64,000 bases of DNA from Variovorax sp. V93 (GTDB lineage: Bacteria; Pseudomonadota; Gammaproteobacteria; Burkholderiales; Burkholderiaceae_C). Both the position numbers and the translations under genes were made by a program. Shown in pieces: positions 8,555 to 17,886 of the stretch. Location: the NCBI RefSeq assembly GCF_041154485.1, contig NZ_AP028670.1, positions 992,001 to 1,056,000 on the forward strand, in the 5' to 3' direction. Every line of letters starts with the position of its first letter. Position 1 is the stretch's first letter. Below the pieces are notes generated by a model, which saw only the letters and a list, made by a program, of their open reading frames with translations, was not told the DNA's origin and did no database searches.

Positions 8555-9622
8555 ATGCACGACTTCATCCACACCACCCATCCGCAGCGCGTGGTGTTCG
8601 GCGCCGGCTCGCTGCGCCACCTGGCGCGCGAAATCGACGCGCTAGGCGCGAAGAGGGCGCTGGTGCTCTGCACACCCGAGCAGCGCCCGCAGGCCGAGCG
8701 CGTGGCGGCTTCGCTCGGCGCGCAGGCGGCCGGCCTGTTCGACCGCGCCGTGATGCACGTGCCCGTCGAGACCGCGCGCGAGGCGCGCGAGCTGGCGCGC
8801 CGGCTCGGCGCCGACTGCGCCGTGGCGCTCGGCGGCGGCTCCACCACGGGGCTGGGCAAGGCCATTGCGCTGGAAGGGGGGCTGCCGATCGTCGCCATTC
8901 CCACCACCTACGCAGGCAGCGAGATGACGCCAATCTACGGCCTCACCGAGAACGGCCTGAAGAAGACCGGCAAGGACCCGCGCGTGCTGCCGCGCACGGT
9001 GATCTACGACCCCGAGCTGTCGCGCACGCTGCCCGTGGGCCTGAGCGTGACCAGCGGCATCAACGCCATCGCCCATGCGGCCGAAGGCCTCTATGCGCAG
9101 GACAGCAATCCGGTGATGGACCTGATGGCCGAGGAGGGCATCGCCGCGCTCGCACGCGCGCTGCCGGCGATCCGCGCGCAGCCCGGCGAGCTCGCGGCGC
9201 GCTCGGACGCGCTCTACGGCGCCTGGCTCTGCGGCAGCGTGCTCGGCGCGGTGGGCATGGCGCTGCACCACAAGCTGTGCCACACGCTCGGCGGCAGCTT
9301 CAACCTGCCGCATGCCGAAGTGCACACGGTGGTGCTGCCGCATGCGCTCGCATTCAACGCCGAGGCCGCGCCGCGTGCCATGGCGCGCATCGCGCGCGCG
9401 CTCGGCGGCGTGTCTGCGCAGGCGGCGGTCTTTGCGCTGGCGCAGGGCAACGGCGCACCGGTGGCGCTCAAGGACATCGGCATGCGCGCCGCCGACCTCG
9501 ACCGCGCGGCCGACATCGCCGTCGCCAACCCGTACTGGAATCCGCGGCCCTTCGGCCCGGCCGAGCGCGTCGAGATCCGCGCGCTGCTGCAACGCGCCTT
9601 CGACGGCGAGCCGCCGGGCTAG
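8555..9622 (+). CDS. Maleylacetate reductase
   Basis: A 355-residue member of the iron-alcohol-dehydrogenase superfamily in its maleylacetate-reductase branch. Visible features are the N-terminal RVVFGAGSLRHL, the nucleotide-binding GGGSTTGLGKA, PTTYAGSEMTPIYG and the C-terminal HHKLCHTLGG. It reduces maleylacetate with NAD(P)H to 3-oxoadipate, the common exit of both the hydroquinone and hydroxyquinol branches encoded here. The ATG at 8555 has an AAGGA site upstream; it follows the Bug gene by 20 bases in the same operon. Confidence 0.9.
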   Translation: MHDFIHTTHPQRVVFGAGSLRHLAREIDALGAKRALVLCTPEQRPQAERVAASLGAQAAGLFDRAVMHVPVETAREARELARRLGADCAVALGGGSTTGLGKAIALEGGLPIVAIPTTYAGSEMTPIYGLTENGLKKTGKDPRVLPRTVIYDPELSRTLPVGLSVTSGINAIAHAAEGLYAQDSNPVMDLMAEEGIAALARALPAIRAQPGELAARSDALYGAWLCGSVLGAVGMALHHKLCHTLGGSFNLPHAEVHTVVLPHALAFNAEAAPRAMARIARALGGVSAQAAVFALAQGNGAPVALKDIGMRAADLDRAADIAVANPYWNPRPFGPAERVEIRALLQRAFDGEPPG

Positions 9623-9672
9623 GCGCGGCGCAAGCATCGAAGACACACACACGAACAACGAAGGAGACAGCC

Positions 9673-10926
9673 ATGACATTCAACCGCAGACAGTTCACGC
9701 AGGCCGCCGCCGCACTCGCCGCTACGGGCGCCGCGCCGCGGGTGTTCGCCGCCGACACGCTCAAGATCGGCTACGTGTCGCCCCAGACCGGGCCGCTCGC
9801 GCCCTTCGGCGAGGCCGACAAGTGGGTGATCGAGCAGATGAAGGCCGCCTTCAAGGACGGCATCGCCGTCAACGGCAGGAAGTACGCCGTGCAGATCGTG
9901 CTCAAGGACAGCCAGTCGAACCCCAACCGCGCGGGCGAGGTCGCGAACGACCTGATCCTCAAGGACAAGGTCGCCCTGGTACTCACCGCTGGCACGCCCG
10001 AGACCGCCAACCCGGTGAGTGACGCCTGCGAACTCAACGAGGTGCCGTGCATCTCCAGCGTGGTGCCGTGGCAGCCCTGGTTCTTCGGCCGCAAGGGCGA
10101 CCCGGCCAAGGGCTTCAACTGGACCTACCACCTGTTCTGGGGGCTGGAAGACGTCATCGCCAACTTCACCAACGGTTGGAAGACCGTGGCCACCAACAGG
10201 AAGGTCGGCGGCCTGTTTCCCAACGACGGCGACGGCAATGCCTGGGGCGACAAGGAACTGGGCTTTCCCAAGCCGCTCGCGCAGATGGGTTTCACGCTCA
10301 CCGATCCCGGCCGCTTCCAGAACGGCACGCAGGACTTCAGCGCGCAGATCGCGGCCTTCAAGCGCGACAACGTCGAGATCGTCACCGGCGTGGTGATCCC
10401 GCCCGATGCCAAGACCTTCCTCACGCAAGCGCGGCAGCAGGGCTTCAAGCCGAAGGTCATCACGCTGGGCAAGGCACTGTTGTTCCCGGGCGCGATCGAG
10501 GCGCTGGGCGATCTGGGCGACGGGCTGTCGACCGAGGTGTGGTGGAGTCCCTCGCATCCGTTCACGTCGAGCCTCACGCAGCAAAGCGCGAAGGCGCTGG
10601 CCGAGGCCTACGAGACCGGTGCGAAGAAGCAGTGGACGCAGCCCATCGGCTTCGCGCATGCGCTGTTCGAAGTGGCGGCCCATGCCCTGTCGCGGTCGAA
10701 GTCGTTGAAGGCGGCCGACGTGCGCGATGCGGTCGCATCGACCTCCATCGACTCCGTGGTCGGCCCGGTGAAGTGGGGCGGGCAGGGCCCCTTCAAGAAC
10801 GTCAGCAAGACGCCGCTGGTGCTCGGCCAGTGGGGCAAGGGCAAGAAATACAAGTACGAGCTCGGCATCGTGAACAACGAAGCGGCCAAGGGCATTCCGG
10901 CCGGCGGCGCGCTGCGGCTGCTCTGA
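9673..10926 (+). CDS. Branched-chain-type ABC transporter substrate-binding protein
   Basis: A 417-residue periplasmic binding protein of the Peripla_BP_6/Leu-Ile-Val type. The N-terminus has RRQF followed by a hydrophobic stretch ending AFA/VFAA, a probable Tat or Sec signal. The mature part begins DTLKIGYVSPQTGPLAPFGE, typical of the family. It heads a complete ABC import set (ATPases at 10935 and 11651, permeases at 12360 and 13229). In this operon the ligand is probably an aromatic compound rather than an amino acid; that is inferred. A clear AAGGAGA site precedes ATG 9673. Confidence 0.88.
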   Translation: MTFNRRQFTQAAAALAATGAAPRVFAADTLKIGYVSPQTGPLAPFGEADKWVIEQMKAAFKDGIAVNGRKYAVQIVLKDSQSNPNRAGEVANDLILKDKVALVLTAGTPETANPVSDACELNEVPCISSVVPWQPWFFGRKGDPAKGFNWTYHLFWGLEDVIANFTNGWKTVATNRKVGGLFPNDGDGNAWGDKELGFPKPLAQMGFTLTDPGRFQNGTQDFSAQIAAFKRDNVEIVTGVVIPPDAKTFLTQARQQGFKPKVITLGKALLFPGAIEALGDLGDGLSTEVWWSPSHPFTSSLTQQSAKALAEAYETGAKKQWTQPIGFAHALFEVAAHALSRSKSLKAADVRDAVASTSIDSVVGPVKWGGQGPFKNVSKTPLVLGQWGKGKKYKYELGIVNNEAAKGIPAGGALRLL

Positions 10927-10934
10927 AGAACGCC

Positions 10935-11654
10935 ATGGCACTGCTGTCATTGCATGCGGTGAGCAAGTCGTACGGCGCGCTGCGGGTCACCGACGACATC
11001 TCGCTCGAAGTGGCCGAGGGCGAGACGCTCGGCATCCTCGGGCCCAACGGGGCAGGAAAGACCACGCTGTTCAACCTGATCTCGGGCGACGCGCGCGTCG
11101 ATGCGGGGCGCGTGGAGTACGCGGGGCGCGACGTGACGCGGCTGCGGCCGCACCAGCGCTGCCATGCCGGCATCGGGCGCAGCTACCAGGTGCCGCAGCC
11201 CTTCGGAAACATGAGCGTGTTCGAGAACCTGGTGACCGCGGCCTGCTTCGGCGGGCAGCAGACCGAGCGCGAGGCGTGGCGGACGGCGCACGAGGTGCTC
11301 GCGCAGACGGGGCTGATGCCGCATGCGAACAAGCCGGCGGGCGGGCTCACGCTGCTCGATCGCAAGCGGCTGGAACTCGCGCGCGCGCTCGCGACGAAGC
11401 CGCGCCTGCTGCTGCTCGACGAGATCGCGGGCGGGCTCACGGAGCCCGAGGCCGCGGTGCTGGTGGCGGAGCTCCAGCGCATCAAGGCGCGCGGCGTGAC
11501 CATGATCTGGATCGAGCACGTGGTGCATGCGCTGCTGTCGCTCGCCGACCGGCTGTTCGTCATCAACTTCGGGCAGAAGCTGGCGGAAGGCGCGCCGCTG
11601 GAGGTGATGAACGATTCCGACGTGCGTCGGGTGTACATGGGGATGGAAGCATGA
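10935..11654 (+). CDS. livG: ABC transporter ATPase, LivG type
   Basis: A 239-residue ATP-binding subunit. The Walker A is GPNGAGKTT near residues 38-46, and the Walker B is LLLLDEIAGGL. The signature region reads GGLTLLDRKRLELARAL in place of a classical LSGGQ, as is common in LivG proteins. It powers import with LivF at the inner membrane. It starts 9 bases after the binding protein ends and overlaps the next gene by four bases (ATGA), indicating translational coupling. Confidence 0.9.
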   Translation: MALLSLHAVSKSYGALRVTDDISLEVAEGETLGILGPNGAGKTTLFNLISGDARVDAGRVEYAGRDVTRLRPHQRCHAGIGRSYQVPQPFGNMSVFENLVTAACFGGQQTEREAWRTAHEVLAQTGLMPHANKPAGGLTLLDRKRLELARALATKPRLLLLDEIAGGLTEPEAAVLVAELQRIKARGVTMIWIEHVVHALLSLADRLFVINFGQKLAEGAPLEVMNDSDVRRVYMGMEA

Positions 11655-12367
11655 ACGCTCTGCTCGGAACCCGCGGCCTCCAGGCCTTCTACGGCGACGC
11701 CCAGGCCCTGTTCGGCATCGACTTCTCCCTGGCCGCCGGCGAGCTCGTCGCCATCATCGGCGCCAACGGCGCGGGCAAATCCACTTTCCTCAAGAGCCTT
11801 GCCGGCCTGGTACGTACGCCGCGCGACGCCATTCGATTCAAGGGCGAACCCATCGGCGGGCTTCCTCCCGGCGAGATCGTGCGGCGCGGCGTGGCCATGG
11901 TGCCCGAGGGCCGCCGCCTCTTTCCGAGCCTGAGCGTCGAGGAGAACCTGCTCATGGGCGCCACCGCGGCCCGCAAAGGCCCGTGGAGCCTGCAGCGCCT
12001 GTACGCCCTGTTCCCCATCCTCGCCGAGAAGCGCCACGCGCCCGGCACTTCGCTGTCCGGTGGCCAGCAGCAGATGGTCGCGCTCGGCCGCGCGCTCATG
12101 AGCAATCCGGAAGTGCTGCTGTGCGACGAACTCTCGCTCGGCCTCGCGCCGATCGTCATCCGCGAGATCTATGCGGCCATGCCCACCATCACGGGCGAGG
12201 GCATGACCGTCGTCATCGTCGAGCAGGACGTGACGATGGCGCGGCAGGTCTCGCAGCGCATCTACTGCTTCCAGGAAGGCCGCGTGTCGCTCGAAGGAAA
12301 GTCGGGCGATCTCACGCGCGAACAGATCTCGCAGGCCTACTTCGGCATCGAGGCCGCCCATGCTTGA
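11651..12367 (+). CDS. livF: ABC transporter ATPase, LivF type
   Basis: A 238-residue second ATPase of the importer: Walker A GANGAGKST, the LivF marker MVPEGRRLFPSLSVEENL, signature LSGGQQQM and Walker B LLCDELSLGLAP. Its start overlaps the LivG stop and its end overlaps the LivH start by eight bases. The pair drives uptake of the ligand delivered by the 9673 binding protein. Confidence 0.9.
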   Translation: MNALLGTRGLQAFYGDAQALFGIDFSLAAGELVAIIGANGAGKSTFLKSLAGLVRTPRDAIRFKGEPIGGLPPGEIVRRGVAMVPEGRRLFPSLSVEENLLMGATAARKGPWSLQRLYALFPILAEKRHAPGTSLSGGQQQMVALGRALMSNPEVLLCDELSLGLAPIVIREIYAAMPTITGEGMTVVIVEQDVTMARQVSQRIYCFQEGRVSLEGKSGDLTREQISQAYFGIEAAHA

Positions 12368-13232
12368 AACGGTCATCCAGGGCGTGCTGCTCGGCGGCCT
12401 CTACACGCTGTTCGCGCTCGGCCAGTCGCTGATGTTCGGCGTCATGCGGCTCACCAACACGGCCCAGGGCGACTTCATCATCCTCGGCGCCTTCGCCGTC
12501 ATCGCGGGCGTGTCGGCGGCGGGCGACGCCGCGCCGGGGCTTGTTGCCATGGTCGCGCTCGCGGTGCTGCCGGTGGCCTTCGCGTTCGGCTACGCGCTGC
12601 AGCGCTGCGTGCTCAACGGCACGCTCGGCAAGGACCCGCTGCCTTCGCTCGTCGTCACCTTCGGCTTGTCGGTCGTCATCCAGAACCTGCTGCTCGAACT
12701 GTTCTCGGCCGACCCGCGCGCCATCGAGACCGGCGGGCTCAGCACGCAGGGCGTGGCGCTGGGCGACACGCTTTCGCTCGGTGTGCTGCCGCTTGTCGTG
12801 CTCGCCGTCGCGCTGGTTGCAACGGCCGCGCTGCAATGGCTCTTCGCGCGCACGGCGCTGGGCCGCTCGTTCCGCGCGGTGTCCGACGACCGCGAGATCG
12901 CCGAACTCATGGGCCTGGACGCGAAGAAGGTCTATGCCTTCGCGACCGCCATCGCCTTCGTGCTGATCGCCATCGCCGGTGCGCTGCAGGGCATGCGCAC
13001 CACGGTGTCGCCGTCGGACGGCCCGATGCTGCTGCTGTTCGCCTTCGAGGCCGTGATCATCGGCGGCATGGGCTCGTTCTGGGGCACGCTGGCCGGCGCG
13101 ATGATCCTGGGCATCACGCAGCAGGTCGGTTTCCGGCTCGATCCGGGCTGGGGCATCTGGTTCGGCCACATCGTGTTCCTGGTCGTTCTGGTGCTGCGGC
13201 CACAGGGCCTCTTTCCGAAGACACGTGGATGA
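12360..13232 (+). CDS. livH: ABC transporter permease, LivH type
   Basis: A 290-residue, very hydrophobic membrane protein with about eight predicted membrane segments. LivH landmarks are GGLYTLFALGQSLMFGVMRLTN near the start and EAVIIGGMGSFWGTLAGA near the end, the latter being the ATPase-coupling region. It forms the channel with the next gene product, with which it shares a four-base overlap (ATGA at 13229). Confidence 0.9.
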   Translation: MLETVIQGVLLGGLYTLFALGQSLMFGVMRLTNTAQGDFIILGAFAVIAGVSAAGDAAPGLVAMVALAVLPVAFAFGYALQRCVLNGTLGKDPLPSLVVTFGLSVVIQNLLLELFSADPRAIETGGLSTQGVALGDTLSLGVLPLVVLAVALVATAALQWLFARTALGRSFRAVSDDREIAELMGLDAKKVYAFATAIAFVLIAIAGALQGMRTTVSPSDGPMLLLFAFEAVIIGGMGSFWGTLAGAMILGITQQVGFRLDPGWGIWFGHIVFLVVLVLRPQGLFPKTRG

Positions 13233-14296
13233 AGCGGATGACGAACATGCCCCCACCCCTCATCGCCGTCGAGCGTGCCACCGCCGCGAGCCGCGTCGCG
13301 CTTGCCGCCGGCATCGCAGTCGTGCTGATCGCCGCCAGCCTGCCCTTCTGGGGCGAGCCGAGCTGGATGCGCGAGTTCGTCGAGATCGCCTGCTACTTCA
13401 TCTTCGCGATGATGTGGAACCTGCTCGCCGGCTACGGCGGCATGGTGAGCATCGGGCAGCAGGCCTTCTTCGGCTTCGGCGGCTACGTGATGCTGATGCT
13501 CGGCGACTTCGCGGACATCAACCCCTTCGTGGCGGTGCCGCTGGGCGCGCTGGCGGCGGGGCTCATCGCCGCGCCCGTATCTTTTGTCGCGTTCCGGCTG
13601 TCGGGCGGCTACTTCGCCATCGGCACCTGGGTGATCGCCGAGGTGTTCCGCCTCAGCTTCGCCAACGTGTCGGCGGTGGGCGGCGGCTCGGGCACCACGC
13701 TCACGGCGCTGCGCGGCATCGAGCGCGCCACGCGCGAAAGAACCACCTACTGGATGGCACTGGCCTGCGTGGTCGCGGCCGTTGCGCTGGTCTACCTGTT
13801 CCTGCGCAGCAAGCACGGGCTCGCGCTGCTGGCCATCCGCGACAACGAGGTGGCCGCGGAGTCGCAGGGCATTCCGGTGGCGCGCATGAAGCTCGCGGTG
13901 TATGTGGTGGCGGCCTTCGGTGCAGGGCTCGCGGGCGCGCTCTACTTTGTCGGCAACCTGCGCATCAGCCCCGACGCAGCCTTCAGCGTCAACTGGACGG
14001 CGTTCGCCATCTTCATGGTGGTGATCGGCGGCATCGGCCGCATCGAGGGGCCGCTGGTGGGCGCGCTCGTCTTCTGGGCGTTGAACAAGTTCCTCAGCGA
14101 CTACGGCACCTGGTACCTGCTCGGGCTCGGGCTGCTGGCCATTGGTGTCACGCTCTTCTTCAAGCAGGGGCTGTGGGGCTGGGCGCAGCAGCGCTGGGCC
14201 TGGTCCCTGTTCCCGACTCAGCGGCGGCTCTTGCCGCCCGCGCTTTCTTCTTCTTCTTCCGACCTGGAGCGGGGCTTCCATGCGAAACATCGATGA
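13229..14296 (+). CDS. livM: ABC transporter permease, LivM type
   Basis: A 355-residue permease with about nine hydrophobic segments. It shows NLLAGYGGMVSIGQQAFFG, a LivM hallmark, and GGIGRIEGPLVGALVFW near the C-terminus. The last 30 residues or so form a polar tail with a run of serines encoded by a TTC repeat. The end overlaps the hydroxyquinol dioxygenase start by 17 bases, tying the transporter to the catabolic operon. Confidence 0.9.
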   Translation: MKRMTNMPPPLIAVERATAASRVALAAGIAVVLIAASLPFWGEPSWMREFVEIACYFIFAMMWNLLAGYGGMVSIGQQAFFGFGGYVMLMLGDFADINPFVAVPLGALAAGLIAAPVSFVAFRLSGGYFAIGTWVIAEVFRLSFANVSAVGGGSGTTLTALRGIERATRERTTYWMALACVVAAVALVYLFLRSKHGLALLAIRDNEVAAESQGIPVARMKLAVYVVAAFGAGLAGALYFVGNLRISPDAAFSVNWTAFAIFMVVIGGIGRIEGPLVGALVFWALNKFLSDYGTWYLLGLGLLAIGVTLFFKQGLWGWAQQRWAWSLFPTQRRLLPPALSSSSSDLERGFHAKHR

Positions 14297-15146
14297 ACAC
14301 ACCATCACCGCCGCCGTGCTCGAACGCATGGCCGGCTGCGAGGACGCGCGCCTGAAGGAAGTGATGTCGGCGCTCGTGCGCCATCTGCACGACTTCGCGC
14401 GCGAGGTGAAGCTGACCGAAGCCGAATGGAGCGCCGGCATCGAGTTCCTGACCGCGACCGGCCAGAAGTGCGATGCGCAGCGCCAGGAGTTCATCCTGCT
14501 GTCGGACACGCTGGGCCTGTCGATGCTGACCGTGGCGATGAACCACGCGAAGAGCCCGCAGGCCACCGAGGCCACCGTGTTCGGCCCCTTCCACGTGGCG
14601 GGCGCGCCGCAGCTGCCGCTGGGCAGCGACATCTCGGGCGGCGCGGCGGGGGAGCCGCTGTTCGTGCAGGCCAGCGTGCGCGGCCGCGGCGGCGAGCCGG
14701 TCGCCGACGCGGTGGTCGATGTCTGGGAGGCCGACACCGAAGGCTTCTACGACGTGCAGCGGCCCGTCGCGCAGCCGCAGGGGCGGGCGGTGCTGCGCAC
14801 CAACGCCGAGGGCCGGCTGTGGTTTCGCGGCGTGGCGCCGGTGGCTTATCCGATCCCGACCGACGGCCCCGTGGGCGCGATGCTGCGCGCGACCCGGCGC
14901 CATCCATGGCGCCCCGCACACGTGCACTTCATGATCCAGGCGCCGGGCTACGAGACGCTGATCACGCACGTCTTCCGCGAGGGCGATCCCTACCTCGACA
15001 GCGACGCGGTGTTCGGCGTGCGCAGTTCGCTGATCGGCGACTTCGTGCCCCATCCCGCGGGCCGTGCGCCCGACGGCAGCCTGCAGGAGGGACCGTTCCA
15101 CACGCTGGAGTTCGCGTTCGTGCTCGAGCCCGCCGGAAGAGGCTGA
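14280..15146 (+). CDS. Hydroxyquinol 1,2-dioxygenase (intradiol)
   Basis: A 288-residue intradiol ring-cleavage enzyme. The N-terminal helical dimerisation domain (TGQKCDAQRQEFILLSDTLGL) is followed by a beta-sandwich. The Fe(III) ligands are visible as Tyr157 (GFYDVQ), Tyr190 (VAYPIP), His214 and His216 (RPAHVHF). The IPTDGPVG stretch after the second tyrosine favours hydroxyquinol over catechol as substrate. It converts 1,2,4-trihydroxybenzene to maleylacetate, the substrate of the reductase at 8555. Last gene of the operon; the ATG at 14280 lies inside the livM end. Confidence 0.88.
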   Translation: MRNIDEHTITAAVLERMAGCEDARLKEVMSALVRHLHDFAREVKLTEAEWSAGIEFLTATGQKCDAQRQEFILLSDTLGLSMLTVAMNHAKSPQATEATVFGPFHVAGAPQLPLGSDISGGAAGEPLFVQASVRGRGGEPVADAVVDVWEADTEGFYDVQRPVAQPQGRAVLRTNAEGRLWFRGVAPVAYPIPTDGPVGAMLRATRRHPWRPAHVHFMIQAPGYETLITHVFREGDPYLDSDAVFGVRSSLIGDFVPHPAGRAPDGSLQEGPFHTLEFAFVLEPAGRG

Positions 15147-15550
15147 GCGGCTGCGGGTGGCTGTCGAGTTTGACTGCCAGGCCAAACACGAAGTCCTTCG
15201 AGATCACCCACTTGCGCGCGAGTCGATCATTGGCGTTGGCAGCGGCGTTTCACCTGGAGTGGAATTTCTCGGGGTTTGCGTCACTAATTTTGGAATTGAG
15301 CGGCTAATTTGCGGACTCGGCACCAGCGTCACAGGTCGTTGTGGTGATGCGATGCCCAACAAGAGGATTGCAATCGGCCAAGAGTCGGCCGTTCATCACA
15401 AATTCTCTGTTTCGCTGTCAACAAGCTTGGCGACGTGCGACCTCATGGTTAAAGTGAGCCGGACGCAAGACATCCATATTGCTGTGCGTGGGGCAGAGGT
15501 TCACGCGGCCTTTGTCATTACATATTTTCCGGCCCAAGGAGAGCCGACCG
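15147..15550. other. Intergenic stretch at operon/island border
   Basis: About 400 bases with no convincing gene. One frame is open through most of it, but it has no recognisable domain and overlaps the well-supported gene at 15551. Base composition drops here from the GC-rich operon to the lower-GC island, so this is the likely left boundary of the accessory region. A weak copy of the GTCGGCC repeat core lies near 15385. Confidence 0.5.
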
Positions 15551-15829
15551 ATGAAACAACAAATTGAACGATTTTCCCCTCACCAGAATGCCAAGGTCTT
15601 CGGCGTCCTGATGGCTGTGAGTTCGCTGATCATCATGCTGCCGTTCTCGCTCCTGCTCTTCGCCGCGGCTCCCACACAAGCTAGACCACCAGCCTTTTTT
15701 CTTCTGCTTGCACCGCTGATGTACTTAGTTATGGGCTACGTCATGGTCGCGGTGGGATGTGCAATCTACAACTTCATGTTCAAGTACATCGGCGGCATCG
15801 AGTTTCAAGCCAAGACCGACGGCGCTTGA
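15551..15829 (+). CDS. Small two-span membrane protein
   Basis: A 92-residue protein with a polar N-terminus (MKQQIERFSPHQNAKVF), two hydrophobic segments (about 17-40 and 47-70) and a C-terminal NFMFKYIGGIEFQ. Layout and the YN-x4-YIGGIE ending resemble small DUF3566-like membrane proteins, but this is a loose match. The ATG at 15551 has a strong AAGGAGA site; an in-frame ATG at 15479 lacks one. Function unknown. Confidence 0.7.
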   Translation: MKQQIERFSPHQNAKVFGVLMAVSSLIIMLPFSLLLFAAAPTQARPPAFFLLLAPLMYLVMGYVMVAVGCAIYNFMFKYIGGIEFQAKTDGA

Positions 15830-16219
15830 GCGCCGTCGGCTACGCAGTCGGCCAAGACCGGCTCGGACAGCAATCGGCCAGAAGCTGCCGCTCGACCGCG
15901 CGGTCCAGTTGGCTAGGAAGCAGACAGTCGGTGCGCTTGCAGATCATGCATTTCACTGAAATAAGACATGCCCGATCGTGACGATGCATGGCCCTTCGAG
16001 GACGCGCCGAGCCGCGTGAATTCTGGCCGCAAAGCTCTGCCCGACGCGTGTCACTGCGGCCGGTAGAGGTCAACATGACATGCCTGTCCGCTTACGAGAT
16101 TCGTCGTCGATGCTTCATGGCGGGGACGGGGGAGCTTTTTTTGCTAGAACCAGCGTTGCTGATTCAGCGCGTGCCAAAAACCAGCGGCGGCCTAGTTTGC
16201 AGTTTTGCTGTTCTTAAAG
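15830..16219. other. Intergenic stretch with repeat copy
   Basis: About 390 bases. It opens with a repeat copy (15832-15860) and a second partial one, then has no gene I can support; short frames here lack a start site or family resemblance. Confidence 0.45.
15832..15860 (+). repeat. Island repeat copy 1
   Basis: GGCTACGCAGTCGGCCA at 15838-15853 is a variant of the island core GGCTACAGTCGGCCA with two extra bases. It follows the stop of the small membrane protein gene, about 360 bases from the next gene. Confidence 0.6.
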
Positions 16220-16993
16220 ATGAAATTCAACCCTGTTAGAACCCGTGAAGTGACTCCAGGCGCTGTGGCGCGAGCACTGCGAACCGAGTACGCATTTGGA
16301 CGACCGATGGGAAATGTTGCGGCATGCGAGCTTAGTGAGTGCATTCGTGCATGGATGGTAGGTTTTCATTCTGAAGTCGCATCTATAGTTCGTCGGAGCA
16401 ATGAATGGCTGGATCGTGCGATCAAAGAAGATGAAAAGTTCGGAGTAAATCCTGATCTTCATCGTGTGACCCTCTATCAGGCCAGGGCACTGGGGGAGTG
16501 GATGGAGACCGGAAGCAATGAGGAGCTCATGTGGAATCGAGCTCACGTCCATGAAGAATCAGCTTGGCGCTACGTGCCAAGCCCCTGGTCGAACAAGGAA
16601 ATTCTGCAGAACGGCTTGGATGATTTCATGGCGTTTGCTTGCCAGAGCGGGAAGCAAAGCGACACGATCGAGGCAGCGATTGCCACATATGAGCGCAGGA
16701 CAGGAAGAAACGAGATTTCACTTAAGAAGTCCCTCAAGCCTCGTGATTTTGGATATGCCAGATGCTTGCACCTCGCGCGGCGGCAGTTTGATCCAGGCGA
16801 CCTGTTCGAGGCCGGTCGGAAGATGCTGCAAGCCCATCTTGAAGAGAAGTGGCTTGGCGGAGGGCAATTCATCAGGGCGGCGACTTGGTTGATGATCGTC
16901 TACTGTGACGATTCAAGTCTAAGTCCGCTTCGGAAAATCCTTTGCGCCTATGACAACATGCCCAGCGTGCACCGTCCTGATTGGTTGGCATAG
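16220..16993 (+). CDS. Uncharacterised protein, possibly Imm49-like immunity protein
   Basis: A 257-residue soluble protein rich in helices and tryptophan. Stretches such as KSLKPRDFGYARCLHLARR and LEEKWLGGGQFIRAATWLMIVY recall Imm49-type immunity proteins of polymorphic toxin systems; this is from memory and tentative. The ATG at 16220 is used; a TTG at 16205 is possible. No clear ribosome-binding site is seen. GC is low: one 60-base line (16381-16440) counts 42% against 72% for a line in the core region (46741-46800). Confidence 0.65.
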   Translation: MKFNPVRTREVTPGAVARALRTEYAFGRPMGNVAACELSECIRAWMVGFHSEVASIVRRSNEWLDRAIKEDEKFGVNPDLHRVTLYQARALGEWMETGSNEELMWNRAHVHEESAWRYVPSPWSNKEILQNGLDDFMAFACQSGKQSDTIEAAIATYERRTGRNEISLKKSLKPRDFGYARCLHLARRQFDPGDLFEAGRKMLQAHLEEKWLGGGQFIRAATWLMIVYCDDSSLSPLRKILCAYDNMPSVHRPDWLA

Positions 16994-17271
16994 CGATTAT
17001 GCGGACTACTACCTGCGCCAAGTGGAGAACAGCGGCTTTTCACAGTTCATTTACAACTAACAGCGGACGACACCTGTCACGCCGCTTCTGCGTGAAGATC
17101 TGGGCTCGATTGGTGCGTATCCCTGCGCCATTCACAAACGACCGCTATTGAGCAAACGAGAGGGCTGCTTAGGTCCCGATGCCGCGGCACAATGATCAGG
17201 ATCAGAAGGCCGAACTCGGCCAGGAGCTGTCCCCGGGCAATCCCGCCTAAACGCATAAATCAGAGGATCAA
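16994..17271. other. Intergenic stretch before unknown gene
   Basis: About 280 bases without a supported gene. A degenerate repeat (GGCCGAACTCGGCCAGGAGC, near 17208-17228) lies about 45 bases before the next start, as at other gene boundaries of the island. Confidence 0.4.
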
Positions 17272-17841
17272 TTGAGCTTTGAACGGCATTGGGAGCGAAG
17301 CAGCCTGTGGGCTGAAGTAAAGGCGTCATTCGAGGTCGCCGCCTTCGGTTTCGACGGTGAGTTGATCGGGACCGGGACGCGGCGACTCGATCAGCTATCG
17401 CCACGGTGGCTGTCTGCCTGCGACGTAATGCTCCGGGAAAATGGGGACGTCTTCCGTAGGTCGCTAGGGACACAACTCAGTCACATAGAGATCCAACTGA
17501 CATCTGCTGATGGCACGGCACTCGGCATGTTCTTTGTGAACGGCACGCTCGCTTTGTCGACCGCGTACTTCCGTGGGGAAAGCGCGTCTACAGAGTCCTC
17601 CGTCATGAGCCTGTTCGTCGACTCTTTGCGCAATATTCCCAGAGTGCAGGAAGCGGCGGAATCGCCGCTTCCCTTTGAGGCCTTGCTGTCCGTCAAAACT
17701 CGACCGCTTGCCGCGCTTGTCTTCTGGGCGCCGAGTGATGTGGACGAAGGTGACCATGAACTTGTGCGGGAGCTTTCGACGCATTTTGCTGGTGCGTATC
17801 TCTGCCGGACGACCAATTCTTCGGGCGCGAAGAAGTCATAG
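17272..17841 (+). CDS. Unknown 189-residue protein
   Basis: I do not recognise this family. The protein is soluble, with mixed strand and helix character (for example FEVAAFGFDGELIGTGTRRLDQL) and no signal peptide or membrane segment. It would start at TTG 17272, supported by AGAGGA four bases upstream; the first in-frame ATG is far inside. It lies in the repeat-separated island, so an accessory role is likely. Confidence 0.6.
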   Translation: MSFERHWERSSLWAEVKASFEVAAFGFDGELIGTGTRRLDQLSPRWLSACDVMLRENGDVFRRSLGTQLSHIEIQLTSADGTALGMFFVNGTLALSTAYFRGESASTESSVMSLFVDSLRNIPRVQEAAESPLPFEALLSVKTRPLAALVFWAPSDVDEGDHELVRELSTHFAGAYLCRTTNSSGAKKS

Positions 17842-17886
17842 AGCACCGTTCGCGAGTCCACTTGGGAACGTCGCGAACGGTCGCTC

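Noticed and set aside
15064..15567. 167-residue frame across the operon/island border
   Set aside because: It overlaps two well-supported genes, has no recognisable domain and no good start; it is probably chance.
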